Positions 10,560-20,675 are shown, numbered from the stretch's first letter. The stretch is 24,683 bases of DNA from Stagonosporopsis chrysanthemi (GCA_022560025.1 JAFISE010000309.1:1-24683), one strand, 5' to 3'. Notes: generated by a model from the sequence alone, not told the origin. Program-made: numbers and translations.

Positions 10560-11295
10560 AGTTCCGTTGACCAGATGGTGGTCCAGAAGCGAAATCGGCA
10601 CACAATGCTGGGCAGCGGCCTGACTTCTGCTCATCAGCTATGGGCGTCAAGGTAAGTTGAATAGGATGTGCAGCTTATCATGACGCTTGCTGATTTTGAG
10701 CACAGTTGTCTGACTTCATTGTCGGCGGCTATGATACTAGGAGCTGCACCGTCGCCTGGTATGAAGTATCTCACGGACAATGCCCCCGTGCAGGATAATC
10801 TAGGTGCTGGTATGCCCGCCGTCTATGTCTAACAGCAAAGGCAGAGCGCTGTAGTCTATTGGCTGACGAGATTCTGGCACTCCAACTCCCGCACCTCGAC
10901 GTAGTGATCAAGGAAGTCCTACCCTAGGGGTGGGCTACGCCTGGTCTGGATCGCGAGGCCATGGTAGATACGCAGATTCTTGGCCACGCGATCCCCAAAG
11001 GCACTATGCCACCTAGGGTCTATGCATCCGCCGCCCACCCATGCATGTTGACGACTACCCTCGCTATGTCAAGGGCATAGGCCAAGGTCGGTCTTGGACA
11101 CGCTATCATTGTCTACACTTCAGTCTAGATCAATGCCCAGTCAAATGGGAAAACTATCACCGCCAAGCCATAATTCCGCGCGTCGTCAACAGCACCGCTG
11201 GCCCAGCCCTTGCCTTGGATCTCGGACTGAGACCTTGTTGGAGAAAGAGGCTGGCGTACGTGGAACTCCGCCTCTATCTAATGTTGAGTGTCTAG
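10560..11295 (+). pseudogene. Cytochrome P450 pseudogene (C-terminal half readable)
   Basis: A fungal haem-thiolate monooxygenase relic, originally an ER-membrane enzyme oxidising an unknown substrate. Readable blocks in order: VDQMVVQKRNRH near 10566-10600 (region before the I-helix); a clean 54 bp intron at 10652-10705; the I-helix LSDFIVGGYDTRSCTVAW (10706-10759), which has the A/G-G-x-D/E-T signature; KYLTDNAPVQDNL in a shifted frame from 10764; the K-helix LPHLDVVIKEVLP from about 10889; LDREAMVDTQILGHAIPKGT, characteristic of the beta region; and, in another frame, NSTAGPALALDLGLRPCW with the haem Cys at 11236-11238, followed by RKRLAYVELRL. Damage: at least three frame changes, the ExxR Arg replaced by Pro with TAG directly after, and the Gly after the haem Cys replaced by Arg. 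The gene is plainly dead. These are ordinary decay changes more than RIP. The N-terminus is not identified. Confidence 0.85.
10652..10705 (+). other. Fossil 54 bp GT-AG intron inside the P450 pseudogene
   Basis: GTAAGT follows CAAG at 10652, a TTGCTGAT-type branch region lies about 15-20 bases before the end, and the intron closes with GAGCACAG at 10705. Removing it joins GVK to LSDFIVGGYDT in phase 0, which fits the P450 alignment just before the I-helix. Its intact splice sites show that the pseudogene arose from an intron-bearing host gene, not a processed copy. Confidence 0.75.
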
Positions 11296-11671
11296 AAGGT
11301 CTTAAATTACTCGTCATCCACTGAAAATGTCTAGCTGCAGCTCAGCTGCTGGTATCCATGTAAGCCAAAGCAGGGCTTTGGGTTTTAACAATCTGTGCAA
11401 TAAGTGGACCGAACGGTCGAGGAGCCTTGATCGAGCTAGTTGTTGGGAACTTCAGCAACTCGTGCTGGTCTAGTCATTATTGAACGCCGTTCCACCTCTG
11501 CAACCGGCCATTATACCTCATCAGCCGCTTCTGCAATATAACGCAGGGTATCATCTGCGGAGCAACCCCACCGTGCATCTCCACTTATAAAACTTACGCA
11601 TGATACTATAATAGAGGAGTTAGTATCGTTTGAGGTATCGCGCTAGGCACATTCCATCCTCCAGGGAAGAG
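11296..11671. other. Intergenic spacer between P450 pseudogene and secreted-protein gene
   Basis: Balanced-composition DNA with no convincing frame on either strand. It probably holds the upstream control region of the secreted-protein gene. An additional TATAAAA occurs near 11586. Confidence 0.5.
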
Positions 11672-11782
11672 TATAAAGTTTAGCTGTTCCTTCTTTAATC
11701 ACTGTCCTCACCGTTTATCCCCTGCCCTCAACCAACATCAACTGCACTCTCACTCAATCACTTGCAATTGATTTCAAGCACA
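11672..11782 (+). promoter_or_regulatory. TATA box and pyrimidine-rich 5' leader of the secreted-protein gene
   Basis: TATAAA at 11672-11677 lies 111 bases before the ATG at 11783. Between them is a C/T-rich leader with several CTCA and TCAAC motifs, as is common at fungal transcription start regions. The bases before the start codon are CACAATG, a good fungal start context. It is the best-formed core promoter seen in the window. Confidence 0.6.
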
Positions 11783-12072
11783 ATGAAGCTCCTTCTTCTT
11801 CTTATTGCGGCCGCAACTTCAAGCATTGCTATGCCTGCCCTTGATTCTCCTGACCTTGCCGAACGCCAATCGTGTGCTGGTTGGGTCTTAGATAGCTGCC
11901 CACCAAGCGTTACCAACTGTACGTGGTGCTCAGGCTACAACAGTGTCACCTGTACTGGTCCCAACACGCCAGGAATATGCTGCAACCCAACTACTTGGGT
12001 GAGTCTTTTTTTTCCGGCTACTGCTGTCTGCTTAGAGCGTTAATGTTAAATTCTTTACAGTGCCAGGATTAG
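11783..12072 (+). CDS. Small cysteine-rich secreted protein (candidate effector), two exons
   Basis: Exon 1 is 11783-11998 and exon 2 is 12061-12072, joined in phase 0 across a 62 bp intron, predicting 75 residues. I chose ATG 11783 for its CACAATG context and because a signal peptide starts there (MKLLLLLIAAATSSIA). A short propeptide ends in LAER before Gln29, a frequent processing site in fungal secreted peptides. The mature part of about 47 residues has eight cysteines: 31, 39, 46, 49, 57, 66, 67 and 73. Spacing is C-x7-C-x6-C-x2-C-x7-C-x8-CC-x5-C; the eighth comes only from exon 2 (CQD-stop), giving an even number that could form four disulfides. It would act outside the cell; no target can be told. 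The gene is at the last ~100 bp of an unRIPed island. I know no named family for it. The stop could be a RIP-made TAG, so the C-terminus is less certain than the rest. Confidence 0.75.
11999..12060 (+). other. Intron of the small secreted protein gene
   Basis: The donor GTGAGT follows ACTTGG at 11999. A T-tract is next, then a GTTAAT-type branch candidate, and the acceptor TTTACAG ends at 12060. The 62 bp length is typical of Pezizomycotina. Read without splicing, the frame runs on to a stop at 12043 and gives a hydrophobic tail with one further Cys (93 residues counted from 11762); splicing instead adds Cys73. Confidence 0.75.
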
Positions 12073-12575
12073 GATTAGAGTCGTCTTTGTAGACTCTGTC
12101 CTACCTCTATGCAACTACATAGAATTTTACTGTGCTCTAGTTCGTTTAGTACAAAGAATAAGAACCAACAAGGAACAGAGTGTAGGACTGTAGTGCGCCG
12201 GTGCATAGGATACCCTAGTGCAGAGATAGTTAATCCTTAACTATCTAAGGTTGTTAAGAGGACAGGCTTACTTTAACAAGAGCTACCTATATAGTTGTAC
12301 CTTAGATAAGACTAGTTACTTAGTTTTACTAAGAACAGCATGCTAGCAGCAACTTCTTTATTCTTGCCTAGTAATAACTAACAACCTTATTAACGTAAGT
12401 GTATAGCAAGTAGACTAGCTAAGTAAGTAGACTGCCTTAACAAGCTATTAAGCCTTCTATACGCAATTACTTAACACTTTAATATTATACTATAGCTAAT
12501 AGTATATATTCTTAATTAATAATATCTACTATATTTTTTTTATATATATATAAGTTGTGCTCTATCTTACTATAA
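12073..12575. other. Composition transition and AT-rich spacer; hairpin at 12224-12246
   Basis: Balanced DNA gives way to TA-rich DNA between about 12075 and 12250. AGATAGTTAA (12224-12233) and TTAACTATCT (12237-12246) form a perfect 10 bp stem with a TCC loop, about 150 bp past the secreted-protein stop. It may be an element end at the junction. The rest (12250-12575) shows no gene. Confidence 0.5.
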
Positions 12576-12579
12576 TACT

Positions 12580-12734
12580 TGTTATTAGAACCTAGCCTAA
12601 GCTACTAAGCTAAACAAGTACTAAAAAGGTTAATAGTACTTATAGACTATAAGTACAGACTTAAAGTAGTACTATATTATTACTATTAGCCTAGCTAGAG
12701 TCTAACAGTCTATAGCCTAACAGCTAAAGGCTTA
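12580..12734. repeat. Terminal direct repeat 1 of the TRIM-like element
   Basis: Begins TGTTATTAGAACCTAGCC and ends AAGGCTTA. It matches 13081-13232 apart from an ATT insertion and about ten substitutions, nearly all transitions. Confidence 0.8.
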
Positions 12735-13080
12735 ATAATATTCTCTTTTTAAGAAAGTACTTAACCTAGGTACTTAATACTAGGCCTTCTAGCAGCTAGC
12801 AGCTGCAGCTAGGCTATACTAGCTTAAAGGCGCCTTAGCTTCTTATATATAAACTACTTATATAAGCAGGCTAGCTCTTAGCTAAACTTAGACTTATAAA
12901 AGTAAAGTAAAAGCTTAAAGGTAGTTATATAACTCTACTTAGACTTTAAGTTGTTTAGTAGTAGCTTAGAAGTAGTTGCTTATCTCTTTACCTAGGTAAG
13001 ATTAGAAGCTACTATAGTAGTATATCTTTTTATTCTACCTAGGATTAAATTTATACTATTAGAGCAGTCTGTAAGTACTT

Positions 13081-13232
13081 TGTTAGAACCTAGCCTAAGC
13101 TGCTAAGCTAAATAAGTACTAAAAAGGTTAATAGTACTTATAGACTGTAAGTATAAGCTTAGAGCAGTACTATATTATTACTATTAGCTTAGCTAAAGTC
13201 TAACAGTCTACAGCCTAACAGCTAAAGGCTTA
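13081..13232. repeat. Terminal direct repeat 2 of the TRIM-like element
   Basis: Begins TGTTAGAACCTAGCC and ends AAGGCTTA. It keeps several CpA/TpG sites that are TpA in repeat 1, so RIP hit the two copies unequally. Confidence 0.8.
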
Positions 13233-13238
13233 ATACTT

Positions 13239-13740
13239 ATAGTACCTTTTACTTTACTTACTTATACTTATTTAAGCTTTATTTAACTTATATAAGCTTA
13301 TAATAAAGGCTTTTATTATAAGATCTCTAACCTATTTAGGCTGTTTAGGCCTAGTGTGCTATGTTAATCTAGTAGCTTAGGGGCCTAACTTATATAACTC
13401 TAACTCTTAACTTACTTTTTATTTAGCATAGCTTTACAGAGACTACTTATACTAATCTTGCTTTTATAAAGCTTTTATATATATCTAGCTTATTACTATG
13501 CTTATAAAGCTATAGTTAAAGTTATACTATAATTAGAGTTAGAGTTATTATAGAGTTCTGCTAAGATTTACAACTATTTACTTTTACAGTAGTATTTACT
13601 TTATTACTACAAGCACTGTAAGCACAGTAGAGTAGCTACTAATATATAAAAAAAAAAAAACAAGAAATATCTTTATAAATACTTTAAAGCTATAGATTAA
13701 AAATATTAATAAATATATCTACTTTTTCTATATATACAGT
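13239..13740. other. AT-rich spacer upstream of the OrsD-type pseudogene
   Basis: About 500 bp of TA-rich sequence with an A12-type homopolymer near 13649-13660. No frame or repeat partner was recognised. If the downstream pseudogene kept its own promoter, it would lie here. Confidence 0.5.
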
Positions 13741-14687
13741 ATGCTAGTCTACAAAGAGTATACAACTAGTGTTTTAAATCTTAATATTTATTTGCACAGC
13801 TACTATAAAGTAGTAAGTAAGCTAAGAAGATTAATTATATAGTATTATAGTTAATAGCTAATTAAGCTAGTAAAGGACGTAGAGCTGCTAGTGCTACTAA
13901 GCTTACTAATTAAAGAGCTAGAGCAGCTACTAGACAGGCTTGCGTATAAGTAAGACAGCTGTAATTTTATTACTATTAATATTAACACACTGTAGATATA
14001 TATTAAAGAAAAGTATAATATACTATAAAAAAGCAATATAGCTATACTGTATATAAAAGTTAAAGTATAGATATTTTTTTATACTAGTAGGCTGCAGTGT
14101 TACTTTATTATAGATATAGTAGATAGCTATAATAATATACTGCGTATTCTCTATAAGGTAACTAATATTGTTAGTAAGTAACTTATAGAGTAAAAGTTAA
14201 CAAAGTATATATATAAAGAGTAAGCCTAGGTTATAGATACTAAGGTAGTAAAGACTAATAAGACTAGCTAGTTTAAGCAAACAGGCTAGCTAGAGTACTT
14301 TGCTAACTATAACCTAATATATTTTATATATTAGACCTAGCTGCCTAACTAAAGTAAAGAGAAGCTATAGTAAGTAGCAAAGCTAATAGAGCTACTAGTA
14401 AAGAAAAGTATTAAGGGGCTGTTAATACTTATATAAAAGACAAGGCAGTAGTTAAAAAGTATAAAGCAACTAGAGATTAATTAGTAGCCTATAGCTTAAC
14501 TACAAAACCTAAAGAGTTAAGCCTGCTATACTAGCTATATAGTTAAGTTTGTCTACTATACTCTGTACTTTGTAGCTAATATAGAAGCAAGGATAGTAGT
14601 ATAGAAAGGCTATAATAAAAGTAGTAACAAAGAAGATAAAGGTAATAAGGATAGCTTAGAAAAAAAAGAAAAAAGAGAAGAAGAAAA

Positions 14688-14720
<33 letters not shown>

Positions 14721-16060
14721 GGACTTTTCTAATACTAATAGTAGCTAACTTATAAACTATCTAAGCAGTAGCTAAAAAAAAAAGACTTAATAAAAAATAT
14801 ATAAGAGCTGTTTTACTAGATAGTTAAGTAAAAAAAGCTTATAGTAGTGCTATAAGAGATATTAGATAGCAATACTAATAGTAATAACAAAGTATAGCAT
14901 AGTACTTAGTATAATACTTAGCTTAAAGTACTACTAAGCTTGCTTATATTATTTTTTTTTATAATAACAGGTAATAAGCTGTTTAGTAGTAAGCTTGTTT
15001 ACTTTCTTACTATACTAGGTATTAATAGTAACTTAAACTACTTGTATATAGCAAAGAACTACTTATATATACTAGTAGGCATAGTATACTATATATACGT
15101 ACTTAGTATAGAAAAGCTACTTTTATCTGTATACTGTAACAAGCAGACTAATAAAAACTATAAGCGCTTTTTAGAGTATAGAAAAAAGTATCTAGCTAAC
15201 AGCTTATATAGCTTAATAAGTAAGGTACTTAGCTTACTAGCTTATAGTAAGTATATTGCGCTTACAGCTAGCAACTTAGGTAATATATACTAGTTAAAAG
15301 ACAAGAAGATCTTCTACTTACACAGCTAATAGATCTATATTAGCTACTTTTATAAGATAGTGTAAGATATAGTATCTAAAGCAAAGCAGATATTATAAAA
15401 AAAGCTATTCTAAGTAATAAAGATAGAAGAATAGTTTACTATTAAGTTAAATACACTTATTAATAATATTATATTAAAGTAGCAGAGTGTGTTTTTTATA
15501 TAGTACTGTAATAACAGTCTTAAAGATAAGCTAGAGTAGATACTAATACAAGCTAAGCAGACTAAGTAAGGCTATAGACTATAGTTAAGTAAAGAGTAGT
15601 AGAATATAATACAAGTTAAGCAATACTTGTATTACATAGACTACTTCTTAATACTGCTAATAGTCTGTATATATATAATATCTAGACAGCTAAAAAAAAA
15701 GTTAAAGATTATAATAATATAGTACTATAACAGGCTACTACAAGACTATAATATCTTTATTATAAATAAGTAAGTAATAATAGTTGTCTACTATTATAAG
15801 TTATAGTTATAGTAAAATAAGCTAAAGGTAGTACTGTACTTTTTACTACTATAGCTAAGGCAAGTAATAGTGCTATACTTAGTATACTTATAGCTATTCT
15901 GCAAGTATCTTACTATATAGGTACTTAGTAGCAGCTTTAGTAACTATATATAAGCAGATAAGCAGAGCTTGTAAAGGACCTAGCTTATATAAAAGTATAG
16001 AAAGGATATTAAACTATAGCTTAATATAGCTAGTATTAAGGTTTGCTTTTTTTTAAGCAA
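13741..16060 (+). pseudogene. RIPed OrsD-type (DUF3505) zinc-finger gene, truncated before any helicase domain
   Basis: Frame 1 from ATG 13741 reads MLVYKEYTTSVLNLNIYLHS and, near 13948, KQDSCNFITINI followed by a C2H2-like region; this resembles the N-terminus of fungal OrsD/DUF3505 proteins. Reading TAA/TAG as lost Gln codons gives a frame of about 400 codons. It passes a Lys/Glu-rich stretch and a poly-Asn tract (14689-14720), then reaches LYYFF, where a T-run at 14953-14960 is off by one and the frame shifts to frame 0. The best-preserved block follows: ITGNKLFSSKLVYFLTILGI, then 117 open codons ending at 15293, and continued readable sequence through KTKQGYRLQLSKE-like and YLTIQVL segments to about 16050. 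From memory of the family, this central region is usually followed by a RecQ-like helicase in repeat-associated, often subtelomeric fungal genes; no helicase motif is visible here. It was probably a multicopy gene, since RIP needs duplicates. Confidence 0.6.
14689..14720 (+). repeat. (AAT)n microsatellite inside the OrsD-type frame
   Basis: About eleven AAT units, read as Asn in frame. RIP of a (GAT)n poly-Asp run would give exactly this, since each TpG becomes TpA. Acidic linkers are common at this place in relatives, so the tract probably was poly-Asp. Confidence 0.8.
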
Positions 16061-16679
16061 TCTACTTTAGTAATTCTTTATATTACCTTAACACTACTAA
16101 CTTATAAGTCTTTTGTACTTAAATTAAAAAACATCTTATATAAACTTAATTCTTATATACTTTATATAGTAATACTAAGAGTTTTATCTATAGATTTAGT
16201 AAAATATAGTACTATTAAAGTAAGTAAAGTTAGAGTTTCTGTATAATAGAGCTTGTATAAAACAGCTAAGTAATAATACTTTAATAAGTAAATAATACAA
16301 GTAGTAGTAAAAATATTACTACAAACTCTTATAAATAGCTCTAGCTGCTTATACTTAGTAGCTATAATAATATATTTTACTTTTTTAAAGACTTTAGTAT
16401 TATTATTTATAAGTAGCACTGTATAGTAATTATAAGTCTTAATACTTATCTTTATAAATATTATACTATATTTGCTATACTATAGTAATAAATACTTAAG
16501 TACTTTAGTTAATTTAAAATTATTACTTTAAGCGTAATTAAGCTCTTAGACAAGCCTATATAGCTAATAAAAAAGCTAAGAAAGCTGCTTAATAGTATAC
16601 AGTGCAAGACATACAGCTAGATTATAATTAATAATAATAAGATATATAAACACTATAAGCAAAATTATAAGTAAGTATA
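16061..16679. other. AT-rich stretch with short open frames, unassigned
   Basis: The plus strand has an open frame at 16043-16246 (67 codons, hydrophobic, Leu/Ile/Tyr-rich) and the minus strand one at 16419-16162 (85 codons). With stop codons read as lost Gln, the plus frame continues to about 16530. I do not recognise either. They may be fragments of another repeat that cut off the OrsD-type gene. The segment ends at the putative LTR start. Confidence 0.4.
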
Positions 16680-17113
16680 TGTTACAGAATTCCTCTCTAA
16701 TACCTCTTAACCTTACCTTAGGCACACCTAGGCTAAGGGCTAGGCTGTACACAGGCTTCCTATATATATACTCTTATTAAATCTAGAGGCTTACACCTTA
16801 AGGATTTGTCTAATATCTAAATACAACCTTAATTTAGCCTTAAAGCTATCTTATCTACCTTAAGTCTAATTGCCTGCTTATAGTAACCTTACAATTTAAA
16901 TTCTTTCTATTTTCTCTTAGAAGAGGCAGTTAACTTGCAACTTAGAGTAGATTACTAGCTACGTGTTAACAATAGCTAGAAGACATTGTACTCTCTAGAG
17001 CGCAACACAGAGCGCAGGGGACACACCCCTTAACAACTTTAAGACAACCTTAGAGACGCGTTGCAACAACACTAATTGCAAAGACAACACCTTAGCAGAC
17101 ACGTTAAGTAACA
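16680..17113 (+). repeat. Candidate 5' LTR of the gypsy element
   Basis: It starts TGTTACAG and ends AAGTAACA, giving the TGTTA..TAACA ends usual for LTRs and a length of 434 bp. A TATATATATA run near 16761 could be the promoter TATA box. Directly after the end comes GAAATTTTGCGCC, where a primer-binding site would be. gag begins within about 50-100 bp. With no second copy in the window, the call rests on ends, position and downstream coding. Confidence 0.55.
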
Positions 17114-17160
17114 GAAATTTTGCGCCTATTAATACAAGAGCAACGACGCTCCTAGTATAC

Positions 17161-18312
17161 CTAAGGAGGCGCAAGAGCTAGGAAGAAGCAGCAAGCCTCT
17201 AAGCAATAGTTGCAAAAAGACTAGATGCCCTAGAAGAAGCAGAGCTTTGTAATGCGCTAATTACTAAGATTAAGCTGCAACAGAAGCAACTTAATTGCGC
17301 AGTAGTAATAATAAAAGAAGCCTAGGGCAGATAAACCTTAGGCTATAGCTAGCTAGCCTTTAACAAGGCTAGGCAGCTTATACAGATATTAAACAATGTC
17401 TAGCTAAAGCTAAAGCTAGGTACAGAGAAAACGTTTCTAACCCCTTAGTAGGTTGACTAGTAGGTAAAAGATATTAAGACAGCGTTTTAGTATACTTAAG
17501 TGCTAGAAGACTCTGTTACCTGCACCTACTAGATTATAGGTACTATACAGTTTAGTACTTACAGAGAATTAATCTAATAATAGATTACTAAGAGATTAAT
17601 CTAGACATAGGCTAAGCTCTGTGCAGTAGAAGAACAGCTAGTCTAAGATCTTGTCTTTACTTGTTACAAGAACTACTAGAAGTTCTTTAAGATTAAGTAG
17701 AAGAAGGAAGACTCTGCAAACTTGTTCTTTATACTACTTAGTTAAAAAGAGTCTCTACTACTATACAGCTTCTTTAAGTTTAATAATAGTATAGAAGACT
17801 ACAAGTTTAAGATAGTATTTATCTAGAGCAAAATCTTAGAGCTATTACAGAAGGAAATCTAATGCAATAGTGCACTAGAGTATATCTAAGAGTAGTCTAA
17901 GTTTAAGAAGGCCTTCTACAACGTAGAAACTACTATAGGACTGTTAAAAGCTACCTTAGAAAAGTCTAACTAACAACTAATAAGGAAGTGTAGCCCTAGT
18001 TCTCTGTCTAGGCGTAAGTTTAAACGCTAGAACAGCTATAAGAATACCTTAGCCTGTAGCAAACTTAGCACCGTTCTAGGGGAGCCCTAACAGCTACTTA
18101 CAGCCCTAGCACAGAACTCTAGGCGCTAGACATTATAAAGTAGCAGAAACTAGTCCTAACTAAGAGATTACTATAAACTACACTAGAAAAACTAGGACTA
18201 TAGGAACAGCTAACAGAAGCAAGACTAGAGAAAAGGAAAGCCCTAGTAGCAAACCTATCTTAACTGCTACTAGGGCTAGATTCTAAAGAGAAGAAGACCT
18301 ATATTGCAGTAA
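17161..18312 (+). pseudogene. gag of the gypsy element, RIPed
   Basis: Frame 1 (codons at 17161, 17221 and so on) is a continuous coding trace. It opens with an Arg/Lys- and Glu-rich coiled-coil-like stretch (RLDALEEAELCNALITKIKL), continues through a central capsid-like part (KFFKIKQKKEDSANLFF and IQCNSALEYI), and ends with a basic Gln-rich tail up to TAA 18310. Stops lie mainly at former Gln codons. The ATG is not visible; an ATG would become ATA under RIP. I do not see a convincing CCHC zinc knuckle: NCYQG near 18261 is the only hint. gag would form the particle that packages element RNA. pol follows in another frame with a short overlap. Confidence 0.65.
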
Positions 18313-20675
18313 CAGTGTACTTACAGGTGCCTAGCAGTGCTCTTAAGACGCTCTAAGCCCTGTACAATTTAAGTGCTAAGCTAAATCTTGCTAACAGGGC
18401 AAGTCTAGAAAGGACAAATATTGTACCTTACAGCAATATAAAGAAACTAATAGCTACTACTATTAATAATAAGTAACTATAGATTTATAGGTCTTGCTAG
18501 CTAACTATAGACTACTTTAACAGTGCAGGTACTATAAAGTAAGTAAGACTAGAAACCTTTTAGACAGCTAACTTTTATAGGTATAACCTTATTCTAAGGT
18601 ACCTATAGCTTGCAGAAGCAGACTTATACATCTGTTTTGCTAAAGAAATATTTATATAGTATACTAACAGAACAGAGAGAGTCTTTATTACTTCTATCTA
18701 AAAACTGTTTAACAACCTAGGCCTAAGCAAGTAACTGTATTTGCTCTACCTACAGGCCCTGCATAGGACTAAAGGTTAGCTAGGTACTCTCTAGCTGCGC
18801 CCTAACTCTATATACTATTAACGTAACTTAGACTCTTCTTGCTAGGATAACTACCTTTAGTTAGTCTCTGCAGTACTAGAAGAGTATATAGCAAGCGTTA
18901 TCTCTATTCTAGGTTGTAAAGAGTCTTTAGCAGACTACAACAGAGACGTGCCTTAGGTTCTACCTAAGGATAACAAGCTTAATAAAGACAAACTCTGTTT
19001 TGTACTACTAAAGCTCTACTATAAGTAGTACGCTTTTAGTAAATGTTAATTAAGAGTGCTGCCTCTTTATTAAGAGTATAATTACTTTATTAATATTGTA
19101 AAGAGTATAAAAGTGCTAAATCTCTTAATATACAACCTTTCTTGCAAGGAACTAGATATTCTTTAGGAATACCTTAACACAGCGCAGGAGAAGGGGTAGA
19201 TTAGACTAAGCAAGTCTCTAGCTAGTGCCCTAATCCTGTTTGTCTTAAAGGCTAACAGTACTATAAGACTGTGTATAGACTACTAGAGATTAAATAAAGT
19301 AACAATTAAAAATTGCTACCTAATTCCCCTAGTTAGTAAGATACTTAATAGACTGTTAAAGGTGCAGGTTTTTACTAAGCTAGATCTACATAACACCTAT
19401 TATAGGCTCTAGATTAAAGAAGGTAACAAGTAGAAGACTATGTTTAAGACACAATATAGGCACTTTAAGTACCTAGTTATGCCTTTTAGGTTAGCTAATG
19501 CCTTAGCAATATTCTAGTCGTATATTTACAGAGCTCTTAGGGGCCTGCTTGATTAGACTTACGTAGTATACTTAGACAACATCCTAATCTACTTAGAGAA
19601 CCTAGAAGATTACAATTGTTATGTTAAAAAGGTACTTAACTGTTTAGTTAAGTAGGGCCTGTTTGCTAAGGCAAGCAAGTGCTCTTTCTTAACAGAATCT
19701 GTTAAGTTTCTAGGCTTTATTATTATACCTAAAGGCGTAGTAATAGACCTAGAAAAAGTGCACACTATTACAGAGTAGCCTAAGCCTAAGAGCTATAAAG
19801 ATATCTAGGTATTTCTTAGCTTTGTAAACTTCTATAAGAGGTTTGTGTACAATTACTTAAGTATTATGTAACTGCTAGTAGACTATATAACAGCTGCCTA
19901 GAACCTAGAGCTAGACTAAGAGAGACCTAATCTCTAGAAGGGAGAGGCAAAGTTAAAGAAGAAAATGCACAAAGGCCTAACTAAATAGTATAGACTATAG
20001 AGCTAGCCTAAAGACGTCTGCACAGCGTTCTTTAATATTAAGGCTTAGTTTACTAAGGCTCTAGTGCTTTAGCACTTTAACTCTGCAAAGCTAATTGTAG
20101 TCCTTACAGACGCATTAGATTTTGCTATAGCAGCTATACTGCTGCAGCTACAGACGTCTAAGCTAATAACTAAGAGTTACTAGAAGCTAGTAGTGTTTTA
20201 AAGCAAGAAGTTCTAGAGACTATTAGTAAAATAGTATACTTACAATAAGGAACTGTTAGCAATTGTGTTAGCATTCTAGCAGTAGAGGCAATACCTTAAG
20301 CACGCTGCGTCTACAATCTAAGTACTCTCTAATTATAACAATCTAAGGTACTTTATAACAACAAAAAAGCTCTCTCTAAAACAGGCCTGTTAGGCAGAAG
20401 AGCTATCTAGATTCGACTTTAAAGTTAAATACAAACCTAGACCTAAGAATACAGTAGACAGCTCTTTAAAGCATCCTAACTACGCTTAGAGTATAGTTGT
20501 TAGAGAGCAGCAAGCGTTAAAGGATGCTATACTACCTACTCTCTAGCAGAAGCTTTAGATATAAACTCTTGCAAAGTCTATAGCTTACAGTATAGTATAG
20601 GCTATATAAAGTGCTAACTACTCTAAAAGAGTACTAAGAGCAACCTGTTAATACTCTAAAGATACTTCTATAATT

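Larger units (their letters stand above)
12580..13232. mobile_element. TRIM-like non-autonomous LTR element with target-site duplication
   Basis: Two direct repeats, 12580-12734 (155 bp) and 13081-13232 (152 bp), flank 346 bp of non-coding DNA. Both repeats start TGTT and end GGCTTA, where an original CA would become TA under RIP. They differ by a 3-base indel and about ten substitutions, nearly all transitions. The 5 bp ATACT occurs just outside both ends (12575-12579 and 13233-13237), a target-site duplication of LTR-retrotransposon size. Short repeats plus a tiny coding-free middle fit a terminal-repeat retrotransposon in miniature. If read on the minus strand, an A/G run (AAAAAGAGAA, from 12752 down to 12743) stands about ten bases from the repeat and could be the polypurine tract; no primer-binding site is convincing. 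Such elements depend on enzymes of a relative. Confidence 0.7.

Noticed and set aside
10420..10650. 76-codon minus-strand open frame
   Set aside because: It covers the stretch just upstream of and into the P450 pseudogene and has no recognisable motif; the plus strand shows P450 similarity in its right part.
11094..11324. 76-codon plus-strand frame overlapping the P450 end
   Set aside because: The overlapping frame at 11041-11295 carries the haem-binding signature and AYVELRL, so this one is a shadow.
11762..11785. Upstream TTG as start of the secreted protein
   Set aside because: The ATG at 11783 has a good fungal context and begins the signal peptide directly.
13851..14036. 61-codon Ser/Tyr/Ile-rich minus-strand frame
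   Set aside because: Antisense of the OrsD-type trace; low complexity from TA-rich DNA.
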